Source: Steinernema hermaphroditum (lineage: Eukaryota; Nematoda; Chromadorea; Rhabditida; Steinernematidae). Taken from it: a DNA stretch of 64,000 nucleotides. The stretch lies in assembly GCA_030435675.1 (NCBI GenBank), contig CM059624.1:14284769-14348768 (forward strand), read 5' to 3'. Below the pieces are notes generated by a model, which saw only the letters and a list, made by a program, of their open reading frames with translations, searched no databases and had not been told where the DNA came from. A program made the position numbers and the translations under genes. This document shows, one piece after another, positions 35,357 through 46,322 of the stretch (positions are counted from its first letter, which is position 1; every line of letters starts with the position of its first letter).

Positions 35357-36674
35357 GCTGAAAGGCTATAAGGTGCATCGGAAGAGAATTCGTGAAATGC
35401 ACGTTCACACGACGCGAAGGAGCAGAGATCGAGATCAAAAAGAAAGAAGAGATAAGGAGGACAGGAAATGTCGATGCTTCCGTTCCTGAAGATCTGGATT
35501 CATATATGAGAAATGCGCAATGTGAGGACTATAGACTGAGTGACCAGGAATATTTCGACGCCAATTGTCCGATGGAAACCTCAGAGAGAACGAGTGGACC
35601 GAGGGATCGCCACCGATGAAAATGAGAGACTTTTCGAGGCGATAGACAGCCAAATAGTCTAAATTTTCGGGTCAATAAACTATGCTTCCTAGCTTCTTCT
35701 ATAAAACGCCATCTGGGTCTTATACAAATCTTACAGATAGAAACAATCCAAGCGTATCTAAAGAGTCAAATAGACGTACGTTTGTGAGACGGGCGACACC
35801 TCACCAAAACGTACTTCGTAGAATAACATCTCCGACTCTAGGAAACATGTTTATGATCGAATTGAAAGCAACACCATGCACTTCTTATCTACATAATCCG
35901 CTTATCATTTCGATCAAATCATCGAAAAGAGTAAAAACTTCAGAAAAATGCTCATTTTTTCAATTTCACCGAATAGGAGACGAAAAAACGAACTGAGACG
36001 TGCATTGGGCACGCGCCTGAATATAAAGAGCGCCGATGAGTTGCTGGAATTTTGACTGACGACAACAGCATTTGCGATTGCATCATGCAGTTTCCGACGC
36101 AAATATCCGTTCGACAGCTGCGTCACCACGATGGTGGAACGTCGGCGTCATCGTTGGAGCAACAACTTCAGGGTGGGGGATAGTAAATTGCAAACAGGTA
36201 AATATGTACATCTGATGCAATAACAGGCAACACCGACGGACAAATGAATCACTCGATTACAAGGCGACAACAAGAAAGAATTTTCCTAATTCACATGAAC
36301 ATGGAACTGTTCTTCATTTGACCGAAAACAGGATTAGCCATGAGAAACAAACAACTTATGGAAAGCCTGTTTCGATGAAGAGTCCACACGTGGAATCGCA
36401 CCAAAAAATCAAAATTCATAGGCACGTGTAATCGATTGCGTCATCCGCTCTCCATCGCGGCGCTATCGATCGTCACTACTCCGCACAGAATACGGAATGT
36501 GTGAAGGGGCGAATGTGTAGGTGATGGAAGGAACTGCGACGATGTTCCAAGATATTTTCCGAGTTAGAGAAACTTCTTGAAGGGTCCGCCTCAGATCGGG
36601 TAGAACATTGGCACACAGGCAGGCGTGAATTCATGAGCGTTGACCCCAAAAGCCTATTGGGCTATACACCTGAC

Positions 36675-36790
36675 CAGAGCTAGCGGGTTCGGGTTTTCGG
36701 GTCGGGTTTGGGTGTCGGTTTCGGGTTTTCAGCTACCCGAAATGTTCGGGTCAGGTACCCGAGGGTTTCGGGTTCGGGTCGGGGTTTCAC
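36675..36790. repeat. GGTTCGGG-type degenerate array
   Basis: Repeated GGGTTCGGG / GGGTCGGG / TACCCGA units, starting with CAGAGCTAGCGGG, which looks like a hAT-style end. A shorter similar patch with TACCCGAAAACTCG lies at 38030-38065. The pair may bound a decayed element. Confidence 0.45.
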
Positions 36791-37364
36791 CTAGTTTTGG
36801 TGCTCCCGAAGCGATTGCTTCTGATTTATCATTTGCTTTTTCATACAGTTACTGTGTTAGCGTTCCATACTGGTTCGGAATTCTTGCGTGATGGCTCGCG
36901 GCATGGTGTACGCCTTCTTCGCTGAGATGAAAGAATACTTTGCATGTGCGGTACTTTGATGAAGAAATCCAGCCACCGGACGTCGGCGCTGCTACGTCAT
37001 AAACGGACACATGATCGGGTAGAAGAAGGTGCTCCTCTGAAGAAGCAGAAGAAACTCGAACTCGAGTCTTCGAGTCTATGAGTCATTGTACATAAGTAGA
37101 ATCGGATCTGGATTGTAGACGATAAGCATGGAAGCACGAACTGCTATTACCTCAGAATTCCTGTGCAAGACGTTAAGCTTTTCTCAAGACTTGGGGGCCA
37201 CCTTCAATTCCGAATTTCGGAAATATTGGACGAAATGATTGGGCCAAACCACGATTTGAGCTTGAAGGTGACGTTCTTCGATGCTTCAGAAGAACCCTGA
37301 GAAAACTTGGAACTGGACCTATCAGATGACCTAACACAGGGTTTGCACTATCAAGGAACGTGGT

Positions 37365-37890
37365 GTTTACGAGTTTACGAGTTTATTTCCTCGCATCAAA
37401 GGCTTACGCCTTGCGAGACGTCATATATATGCACAAGAAACACATTATCACTCCGTAGTCGCCGGTCTTCTTCTGACTTCGGCACATCAGAGTAGAGCAC
37501 GGCGATCCCATTAGTGTGCGCGGGCATCAGAGAGGCGAAGAGCTGATTCCGGAGACGGTGGAGCACAGCAAACCCATCTTCAGCTCAGGTGGCGGCGCGG
37601 ACGTCGGAGTTGAGGAGCTTCTTCGGCAGCTTCCGCGGGCGGCACGAGTGAAGAACAGGCATGCAGGCGAAACGCGTTGTCGGAACACAACAGGCGAACC
37701 GGGAACCATCAGGGCAGCTGGCGACGCGGACTTCGGAATTGTGGCGGTTCTTCGGCTTCTCTGGCGGCGCGAGTGGAGTCGGGCGGCAGTGACGGGCTTC
37801 TTGGCAAGACGGTGGAACTACGGCTCCCTGGTGTTCCAGGCCTTCTGGGAGCCGGGGTGATCATTGCGCCGACAACGACGGCCGTGGTGA
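37365..37890 (-). repeat. Dispersed 0.5-kb repeat, copy B
   Basis: Same orientation as copy A. It keeps the hairpin end (AAGGC-TTAC-GCCTT near 37400), the ATATATGCACAAG block, the GTGCGCGGGCATC block and the GGTGGAACTACGGCTCCCTGG block. It ends early after GACAACGACGGCC. It carries about 100 bp of sequence in the middle not found in copy A. Confidence 0.65.
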
Positions 37891-38248
37891 GGACTTGGAA
37901 AACATGGACGACCTGAATGATGACGACGGATTGTCAAATGACATCGGCCTAATGGGAGAAAAAGAAGAACTCATCGTCTACCTTTTTTCCTTGCTTCTTA
38001 TTCCTACTACCCACAAACCGATTGCTACTTTTCGGGTTCGGGTTTTCTGGTCGGGTACCCGAAAACTCGAACAACGTCAGCTGTTGCATTCCATGTGAAT
38101 TGCGTTATGCGCAGAAGAGATTAGGGCAATTGGCTTTATAACAGTGTACAGAAGGACATAGATGCCGGACATAGATAGGAGAGTACTGTACCACAATTTA
38201 GGAGTGCCTTGCGGAGAGGAGAGAGAGAAAACAGAAAGATAACATCAT

Positions 38249-41200
38249 TCAATGCAAGAGGAAGAGTTTCCACGCCCATGCGTGAAACCATCCATTATAG
38301 AAGTATCCAACTTCTCGAACATGCTTATTCCCGTCCTTTAACACCAACGAAGCCAGGCCAGTCTTGATAACGGTGCTCGCTACGGAGAATTTTTTCTTCC
38401 GGATTATCAGCGCTCCCCGGAACGAATCTTGTCTCACCATGTTGTATTCCTTCTGCAGCGTTTTCATAACGAGGCATGCGTTTGTCTCATCGCAATTTCT
38501 CCTAAAGGAATAAGACGCCAACTCCAAAGAACTAGGGCTCTTGATTTGTTGTTTAGTATAATTCCAGGCCATGCTAAGTTTTTCGAACAATTTCATCGAT
38601 TTTCCAATCCCAACCCCGCTTAAAAGTACATCGGTACTTGTAAAGCATGGTCGTCCCCCTGGCAAATTATTGGCTGAAAGCACAGGAAACCGATGGTAGG
38701 CGGACCCCTTAAAAATCGTTGAATCTCGAATCGAACTAGAATATATTTGCGATTCAAATTCGTTAATAATATTTCCAACTTAAATCTAACTTACTTCAGT
38801 CCGAGTTGCAGGTAGTATGTCGAGTTGTTGAACCATTCATTGCTGTATCGAACCCTGGCGCTTTGGCCATTTAGATAACGAACTACGTGAAAGGTTATTC
38901 CGCTTTTTTCCACTTGGCTGGTGAGGTAATTCTGTTTTTGTGACATCAGCTCACACCACATATCAGAGTGTTCAACTAACTCTGTCACTAACACCTGATA
39001 TCCATATCTAAAGCACGCCGTCCGTCTTTCAACGATTCAACAACATGTTACTGACTTGTCTGATCCCCGACGAACGAACTCCTTATGGATAGCGATCGCT
39101 GTGGCATTGAACTGTTCCGGAGAAGTTTCCATGTTGTTCAGAGCGCGGCGGGAAGCAGCTGTCATAATATCTGGCCACGCGAGTTCCTTAAATTAGCATG
39201 ATAAACCCGGCTGCGCGCGTATTCGCGCCCTCCAGGTACTAAAAGCCAATTAGGTGCTCATGCAAATGGCTGAAGTTGGGGCCAAAAAACTGTAGCCCTG
39301 CGGGCGGCAAGGCACCATAGCCCTGCGGGCGGCAAGACACCATAGCCCTGCGGGCGGCAGGATTGGTGCTCAAGCAAAGGTCTGAAGTTGAGGCCAAAAA
39401 ACTGTAGCCTTGCGGGCGGCCAGACACCATAGCCCTGCGGGCGTAGCATCGCCAGAGACATAGTAGAAGTAGAGCGCTACCATCTCAACTGTCTGTGTGG
39501 CTCATTGCGAACGTGTTGCGTTTGTAAGCGGGAGGTGTCGGGTTCGGTTCCCCCCGGGGTCCTTATTTTGTGTGGGTGTTTTCCCCGTGTGCACGGAAAA
39601 ACACACAGACCAATGGACCCGTCGGTTCTCCGTTTATATATAGGGGATAATGTTTTTAAGTTAACACAATAGAAATACCTCATTGTTCGTGAGCCATTGT
39701 TCGGTGTATTCGGCGACCTGGCCGACAATGTTCGCCGCATCGGTCATAGACACATCGATCGTCTTCTGGTCGACGTACGTTTGGTTGGCGCAAAATCCAA
39801 TCATCATTTGCTGATAGTGTTGATAGCGCATACGATACGAACAACGCTGAACCTACTATTTTGAACATATCCAGCAGAATGTCGTTCACGCCGGAGTGGA
39901 CAATGTCTCTGACGTGATCGTAGGCTGTTGAGATTGTGTTCAGCCAGCACCTATTTCATTTCAAATTACACAAAAAACCAATAAGTACCTACAGTTTTGG
40001 TGCAGACTTCTTAGCCTTTTCCTGCAGTTTCGACTTAAGGTCTTCTCGATACTGAGCTGAAATCATGCATGAACATGCGACAATTACTTTCAAAACGTAC
40101 AGCTTCGAAGCGTCGACTCGAGTTCTTGCACTTCGTCGTCGCTCGCCTCCATCGCCATCGACAACACCCCTAAAAGGCGGTATACACAAGAATGTCAGTA
40201 TGGCCCAGTGATGCCGATTGTACCCAAAATGTCGTCGAGTCCAAGTCCGGATCCGGAATTTTAAAGTTTAGACAAATTTCGGGCTGGATTTGGACTCCAA
40301 GTCTGTCCATCAAGACTCGTTGGCCTCACTGACATAAAGATGGTTCAAACATTTATCGATCAAAATCTTAAAAGAATGCAGTCCTGGTTGCGGACCAAGG
40401 GGACCACAGTCCTGGTTCGGGTCCCCGATTCGAAACCCCCGTGGAATGTCGCAGTGAAACAGTCATCGAATCCGAGTTTACTGTACTTTACTTATAAATT
40501 GGATTCCAAACTAAAACTCACGGTTCTTATTGATGATGTAGTCGTATGTTTGAAGGCTAAAGATTCGCCTTTCAGCGTCCCTGAATGCTGAATCCATCCT
40601 TACATACTTCTTTATTCCGTCCAACGTAGTCATCGGGCAATTTTTGCGCATTATCTTGTCGAGATACTAAACACAATCGACCTTTAATAAGTGACTCGGC
40701 CCGAGTCGGATCGGCCGGGGCTGGCTCGAGTCGAGTACTTTCGAGTTAAGCGATTTAGAAGGACATCAAAAACAATTCATACTTCTTAATATGTCGCTCT
40801 AATCACGAGAATATCAAACAAACTGGTAAGGAAGTCCGTGAAAAGCTTACAGAGAGCATTCTAACTGGGCCGCCTTTCTCCTTGCAAATACTTTCGAACA
40901 TGGGTTTGCACGCTTTTCGACGATACGGGTCACTGCTGGTTACGGACTCCATCACCATTTCGAAAAAGCTCACAGGGGCTCCCACTTTCTAAATTATAAA
41001 AACTGCTCAGGACGAGCCACGGTGAAGACTTACATTCTCATAGTTGACCAACGCTTCATAGTTGATTGGGAATTGAACTTGTTCCTCGACATGAGTCGTT
41101 TTTTCATCGAGGGCTAAATGAAAAGTATGAAAAACATGGAACAAATAGACGAATATGGGACAAATGGCGCCTTTACGTAAAAGTTGTCACTCACAACTGA

Positions 41201-41581
41201 AAGCTGCCTTCATCTCTTTGTGAAGTTTCTCGAGGGCAAGACTCTCATCAGAGGCTGGCTGTAAAGTTGGCAATGCATTCTCTATTAATCACTTTAAATT
41301 TACGTGGAATTCTGTGTCCACCGCAGCTGCGAGCAGTGCCCCAACTGGATTTCCCGCCCTCAAAACGACCAGGCTCATGTTTTTCATCTTCTTCAAATTG
41401 TGCAGGACTTCATAAGTGTTGTCGACGCCGTCGATGAGCGTCGAGAACTTTGCCATATACTTGCCAACATCATCTACGTCTGGAAATAGGAAAGGTTTGC
41501 GGAAAATTGAATCGGCAGCTCACATTCGGACGCAGCTAACTGAAATAGAAGTAGAAGAGAACAGCCCAGAAGCACTCTCAT
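38249..41581 (-). CDS. Secreted protein of unknown family, 13 exons
   Basis: Exons (minus): 41581-41524, 41479-41304, 41258-41195, 41113-41034, 40988-40851, 40666-40522, 40169-40101, 40056-39993, 39950-39857, 39810-39679, 39186-39056, 39007-38795, 38735-38249. All phases agree, giving 616 aa. A signal peptide is clear (MRVLLGCSLLLLFQLAAS). The mature protein is mostly helical and hydrophilic, with scattered cysteines, several predicted amphipathic stretches and no membrane span. The C-terminal ~160 residues, the longest exon, include GGRPCFTSTD and EVGYFYNGW. I do not recognise the family; nematode genomes contain many secreted proteins of this size without assigned function. Most introns are under 60 bp, but intron 10 (39187-39678) carries a tandem repeat and a SINE-like element. 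Confidence 0.78.
39245..39445. repeat. Tandem repeat with CATAGCCCTGCGGGCGG units
   Basis: Short units ending in CCCTGCGGGCGGCAAG occur several times, and a longer ~115-bp block (GGTGCTCA...GCCAAAAAACTGTAGCC) is present twice, near 39252 and 39364. It lies in an intron of the 616-aa secreted protein. A lone ACCATAGCCCTG also occurs at 56580. Confidence 0.7.
39490..39655 (+). mobile_element. tRNA-derived SINE-like element
   Basis: A pol III A-box-like motif (TGGCTCATTGCGAACG at 39498) and a strong B box (GGTTCGGTTCC at 39541-39551) head the element. A non-tRNA body follows, ending GGTTCTCCGTTTATATA. The tail recurs at 21440-21486, showing dispersal. It does not fold into a plausible complete tRNA. 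Confidence 0.55.
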
Positions 41582-41729
41582 CCTTAATCTTCAAATGAGA
41601 GGTGTTTCTGCAACATTTTTTGGCTGCCTCGGAGCATCTACACTTTAGAAATGCACGTCGAAGGACTGATTTTGCTGATATGGGGCGTTCACGAGCTCGC
41701 CGTTTTCGCTCCAAATCCTCCCATTACTA

Positions 41730-42141
41730 ATCAAATGTTGCGTTTGATTGACGGTTGGCAGGTGTGCCGCAGAATGTGTAAACGCAGAACTCTTATCCTC
41801 AAACTAAGACTAATCTTCTGACTCTCTTCTCCTGTGTCCCAAAAATTACAAAACACACACATATACAGGGGGATAAGGTAGATGGGGCGGTGCCCGAGTG
41901 GCGTAGTCGGTAGCGCTGCCGACTACGGCTCGGGTACTGGTGGGTTCGGCACCCGGTGCGAACAAAAGTGCAAAAGAGGTGCTGCTTGCACTAGCCTAGC
42001 GTCCGGGCTTAAAAACGAGAGTGTTTTTGCTGGTTAGCTCGTGTGTTTCCAAAAGGATCACGCTTACTATCCGGGATCACACGCGACCAGCAACACCAGA
42101 TCAAACACAAAACTCTCAATCAATCAAACGCAACATTTGAT
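41730..42141. repeat. Segment bounded by 22-bp inverted repeats
   Basis: ATCAAATGTTGCGTTTGATT and two further bases at 41730-41751 recur exactly as the reverse complement at 42120-42141. The interior (about 370 bp) includes a tRNA-like SINE head. The right arm touches the aldo-keto reductase fragment. It could be a MITE or the trace of a foldback-mediated rearrangement; no target duplication was identified. Confidence 0.55.
41885..42055 (+). mobile_element. tRNA-derived SINE-like element
   Basis: The A-box-like GTGGCGTAGTCGG (41898-41910) and B-box GGTTCGGCACC (41943-41953) sit at tRNA-like spacing. They are followed by a non-tRNA body with GTGCAAAAG and GAGAGTGTTTTTGC. The anticodon region does not form a normal arm. 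It lies inside the 22-bp inverted-repeat segment. Confidence 0.45.
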
Positions 42142-42146
42142 CAGCC

Positions 42147-42400
42147 GCTTCCTGAGTCCGAACTTCGGCAGCAGCTGCTCGAGCGCATCGCCGAGTTCCT
42201 TCTCATTGTGGTAGTACTTCGCAGTGTCGAACAGACGATATCCAACGTCCTTCCATCGCCCTGGGCACGTCCTCTCCACGAATCTTGTAGGTTCCCAATC
42301 CGATCAACGGAATATCGTAACCGGTGTTCAGACGAACGGATCCACCGCGAACGTTGGCGAAAGCAGAAGACGCGAGACACATTTTGGATAAAACGTGCAC
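42147..42400 (-). pseudogene. Aldo-keto reductase N-terminal fragment
   Basis: On the minus strand the sequence encodes VRLNTGYDIPLIGLGTYKIR, the first strand of the aldo-keto reductase barrel. After a one-base insertion near 42270 the other frame reads DVGYRLFDTAKYYHNEKELG, which contains the family's D-x-A-x-x-Y catalytic neighbourhood. Nothing follows beyond about LRKR. The frameshift and lack of the remaining ~200 residues mark it as a dead fragment. Confidence 0.75.
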
Positions 42401-42523
42401 ACAGAACGGAATGAACTGAAGTGCGTTTCTTTGCACTTTGGCTAAAGGCCACCTTGACACTCGCGTCGTTCGATCGAATCTCGCGGTGTATTGGGCAAGA
42501 AAGTCATTGGCACAAACAAGAAT

Positions 42524-42840
42524 ACCGGGTGACCAGAAAGTTCTGTGAAATTAAAAACAGGCTTTTTATAATAGACAACGCTTCGCTAAAGAGCGTTCGC
42601 ATCGATTTTTGGCTGATTATGTGAACGTTTGCCATCTTTCTCATCAAATGCTCAAGATTCTGCTAGATTTTTTGTCGAACCAGTTTTCGGAACGCCGGAT
42701 TTCTCGAAGTCTTCGGCTTTCCGTTTTCGGGACGGTACTTGATCCCGCCAGTCTCCTGGAATCGATTCCGCACTCGTTTGATGGCATACCGAGACATTTT
42801 TAGGTCCGTATCGTGTTTACTAGGTGTATTCATTTATTAT
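42524..42840 (-). mobile_element. Tc1/mariner relic with helix-turn-helix fragment
   Basis: The minus strand encodes MSRYAIKRVRNRFQETGGIK, then KTSRNPAFRKLVRQKI, a stop where related proteins have Gln, and EHLMRKMANVH. These are the two DNA-binding modules of a Tc1/mariner transposase. The far end carries a degenerate terminal-repeat-like GGGTGACCAGAAAGTTCTG. No catalytic domain remains. Confidence 0.65.
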
Positions 42841-42865
42841 AACTGATATGTACATTAGTCGAAAA

Positions 42866-45800
42866 TCAAATATGTGGGTCTTCGGTGCTGAATCTCTTTT
42901 CCTCCCTTTCCTTGGATGACCTGGAATCGTCACTCTTCTCGTCGTCTTTGTAGTCACTCAGGGGCATCAGATGCGTCTCCAATGTGTCCGAATTGTGCTT
43001 TTGCTTCAATGAGTCCTTGTTCTTGCGCCGTTTAGAGACGTTCTCCATGTCATAGGCGTTCTCTTTCACTTTCGGAATCTTCCGATTTCTTAAGAAGTTC
43101 TTTTTATTGTTGTTGTCCTCGTTTTCTTCTTCGCTTTGGTTATCGACTGGCTACAAAGGTGTTCCTGATATGTATGCCCCTTAGAACGGCAACCTACAGT
43201 ACATTCGATCCCGTAGAAGACTTTCCATAGCGCGAGAACGAGGTCTGTTCCGAAAATCACTCCGGCATGCATGGTGACCATGCGAAGGACGAACACGCCG
43301 TCTTGGCGGAGGTACTCGTTGACAAAACGGGATACTTGTTTGCGCTGTTCTAAAATGCCATGAAATCAGAAAGAATGCACAAGAAATTTTTGGATCTTGT
43401 CCATGGCTTCAATATGTAATCATATGACAATACAAACCAAACAATAATGAGACCATCTTTGACCCTTCCCTATCCACCCGTTTTGCATTAAGGCACTTTG
43501 ATCTAAACGCATCGTCGTGTATGGAACGCAAGGTAATGGAGCTAAATGGAACGCGAGGTACAGATTATTAGATCATGGTCTTCGGTTGTCCTAGCCCCGC
43601 TTTTGCTCTAGAATATGCACTTTAGAATACTACGAGTGGTGTAAACCATGAGCGAAATATGACATAAACATGGGCTTCGTTTGCCGGTCATAATGCTCAT
43701 TGAACACACACACTGTCATCCCATAGGAAGAGTCCATATTTTTATGTTTCCAATAGATGTTTTGAAGAGGAGATTACGATCATCTGTGTCAGTTCTTATC
43801 TGTTCTCCTGTGGTTCATTGAGGCTCCCCAGTAACGACAGACAAAGGGCCCACCTCAAGTAAAAACTGCCCCCCAATCACAAACCCATACAGATGGTTAG
43901 AATGCAACTAAATGGTACACACGTCTTCCTTGTGAGCCCCAGCATCTTTAACTTTAGCCTTCGAATATGGACTTACTCGTCGAATCGAACTTCAATTCCG
44001 ACATTTCAAGGTTCTGTCCAACGAACCATCGTCCAAAGCACGGGAATCCCATCAGGATCGTCCAGTAGAAGACCGAATAAATGGTCATTATCATGACAGC
44101 CATGTACCAGAACCACATAAGAATGAAGATCTTTTCGTTGAAGATGTTGATGACGAGAACACACTGCACCGAGTACTTCTGGATATTCGCCACCTGCCGC
44201 ACTGTGAAATCACACACAGAAACTCTCGGGAACGCCCCCGAAGTTTCCCATCGTGTACCATTCAGTATGTCTCGGATAACGCCGAATCCGTACCATTGGT
44301 ATTTGTCGGTTTCGAGGAATCTGAAATTTGACAAATGGGCGTTGAAATCGAGATGGAGCTACTTGTTCATGAGGTAGAGTTGGATGACGACATTGAGAAG
44401 GTAGAGAACTTTGGTGAACAAGTACATGGTGCTGATGAATCCGGCGGCATAGGTGAGATTCAGAAGTTTTATAGTCTTGTGGACAATGATGTTTCTTCTA
44501 GTTAGGCGGCGTTGAAAGCGGAGTGCACTTTTGAGGTGACGAACAAGGAGGTCGACGTTTCTGATCCGTTGTCCTTCGTCCATGTTAGACGGATCCATGG
44601 CTCGTTCCACCACTTCACGGATTCTGATGCCTGTAAGAAGAAGGTAAGATTTCAGGGTCTTTTATCCTTTCTCTGAACAATAAGATGACCACCCTTACCT
44701 GATTGTGTGCTCAAATAGTTCCAGAGCAATGAAGGCAGGCGAAAACAGGCCGCTTGGAAGATCAGAAAGAAAGGGACCCATTGGTAATAGGAGAAACGAC
44801 TTCCCGCACGCTCTTCGGTTTTGAGAGTCTCCACGTGAGTTTCTGGAGGAACGAAGTAAGTGTCTTGTGACCAGCAGTAGTTCTCGGCATACTGAAAGGA
44901 GACACTTTTGTGGTTGTGGGAGATTGGATTCATTAGCCCCAGGATTCAAAACAGTGAAGATCGTATATTTTGATGCGCTTAATGGGGTGCCTGTCTTCTT
45001 ACATTATCTCAGATTAAAAACCTATCTCGACAGTAATGTTTCCAGTTTAATATTGACTGGAAAACGCTGCAATATAGCTCTAGAATCTAGATATGACGGC
45101 CTACGGCTGCTTTCACAAACCAGAATCCCAAATTTTTCAAAGGCTTATCCTATTCCCTGTTTATAATCCACCCCGGACTCGATCCAAAAGGAGTAGAGGC
45201 AATTCGTTCGGTCATCGTGAGTGAGATTAATGACTAAAATCGTACTGTATAGATGACAAAAGCATCCAAATTTGGTACTGTCATCTCGACTCTCGCACAG
45301 CCCTGGTCCGGTAGCCTTCGGCCGCCTTCACAGTCCACAACACACAATTCAAAATCATTTTTTATTTCCAATTTTTTAAAAACCTTATCCTATTCTCAGT
45401 CCATGCTCCGTTCAGTGCCTGCTTCATTCTCTCTTTTTCGGCTAATGCTTCACCTCCGGGTGCACACTTATAGTACCGGTATATGCCCATCCGTTTCCCA
45501 GTTGAAGAGCTTGGACATGGACTGTGGTAATGCAGTCCATGTTACACTCCACCCCCCAGAGCTCCCCGGTCCATGTCTCGCCCATATTCATTTGTCATGC
45601 TCCCACAATGGATCCATTCTCATTTCACCCCGGGTCTATGACCCTGGTTCATGGCTTATCCAATCTCAGGTCAAAGCTTACTGTCTTCCTTCATCTGCCA
45701 TATAGCTCTGGAAACGTAAAAATATTGCCCCGAGTGAGGATCGAACTCACGACCTTCAGATTATGAGACTGACGCGCTGCCTACTGCGCTATCGAGGCCT

Positions 45801-46322
45801 TGAGAAAAACGAGGGACAGAATGCTTATCACTATCAAAACGGCCTATTATATTTTAAAAATAACAGTTTTACCGCTTTCATTATTTACGATAGTGCCATG
45901 ACGGAACCGTGAATATGTAGATGTCATAGGCTGTTAGTATAGGGTTTTAGAGATGTCCATGAGCTCCACATGACCACTCCACATGTCCCTATGCAAACAT
46001 CTACATATTTTAGACCACCATTCCGATCCATGTCCTATTCACATCTGCTTATGTTTTATCCTAGACGTTTGATTGTCCAATTGAAAAAAAAAAAACTTTC
46101 AGAAATTGTGTCTACAAATAGACCTACTTGTTCCCACGATCCCGGAAATTTGTTGGGAAACATGCACTCAAGCGGTCGTCCACCGAACTGCTTAAAGCTG
46201 ATGAGAAGACTGAACGCGAGAAGAATGTTCGGAGTGAAGAGGTAGTGCAGTCGGTCGGTGAGGTCGTCGTCGTGCCGCGGCGACACATACCGCAGCATCG
46301 CGATGAGGCTTTCGATCATCAT
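42866..46322 (-). CDS. Innexin (gap-junction subunit)
   Basis: Six minus-strand exons: 46322-46128, 44891-44699, 44630-44363, 44320-43977, 43349-43198, 43150-42866; 478 aa with consistent phases. Innexins form invertebrate gap-junction channels and hemichannels in the plasma membrane. Visible hallmarks: the N-terminal DDDLTDRLHY motif, a first membrane span, first-loop cysteines in LECMFP and NYCWSQ, the family signature YYQWVPF (about 100-106), and a second extracellular loop with two cysteines (SVCDF, VQCVL). Four membrane spans and the cytosolic motif EYLRQDGVFVLRMV are also present. The C-terminal tail is long, charged and Lys/Asp/Ser-rich. The particular paralogue cannot be named from sequence alone. 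A second exon 1 is encoded upstream at 48134-48331, and a tRNA-Met gene lies in intron 1. Confidence 0.95.
45726..45798 (-). tRNA. tRNA-Met (CAT)
   Basis: A 73-nt cloverleaf without intron. The acceptor stem GCCTCGA/TCGGGGC pairs with two G-T wobbles, the anticodon loop is CTCATAA, the T loop is TTCGATC, and discriminator A follows. The minus-strand downstream sequence has a T5 run suitable as a pol III terminator. It lies within innexin intron 1 in the same orientation as the host. The sequence is identical to the copy at 46807. Confidence 0.93.

Larger units (their letters stand above)
35357..38248. other. Intergenic with repeats
   Basis: A 75-codon + frame at 35392-35619 runs divergently from the synthetase start but has no recognisable features. 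Otherwise the region holds a GGTTCGGG-rich patch (36675-36790), copy B of the 0.5-kb repeat (37365-37890) and a second GGGTTCGGGTT patch near 38030-38065. The patches resemble the arrays of the hAT-type element at 56.7 kb and may be the arms of an older relative, but no matching target duplication was found. Confidence 0.5.
41582..42865. other. Rearranged intergenic segment
   Basis: Between the 616-aa gene and the innexin 3' end. It holds a 22-bp perfect inverted repeat (41730-41751 / 42120-42141) enclosing a SINE-like sequence, an aldo-keto reductase fragment and a mariner relic. No working gene is visible. Confidence 0.6.

Noticed and set aside
36640..38098. Second hAT element bounded by GGTTCGGG patches
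   Set aside because: The patches are suggestive, but no inverted end pair or 8-bp duplication could be found, so only the patches are annotated.
42866..46322. First impression of a bestrophin-type channel
   Set aside because: The assembled exons carry the innexin signature YYQWVPF, two cysteines in each loop and four spans.
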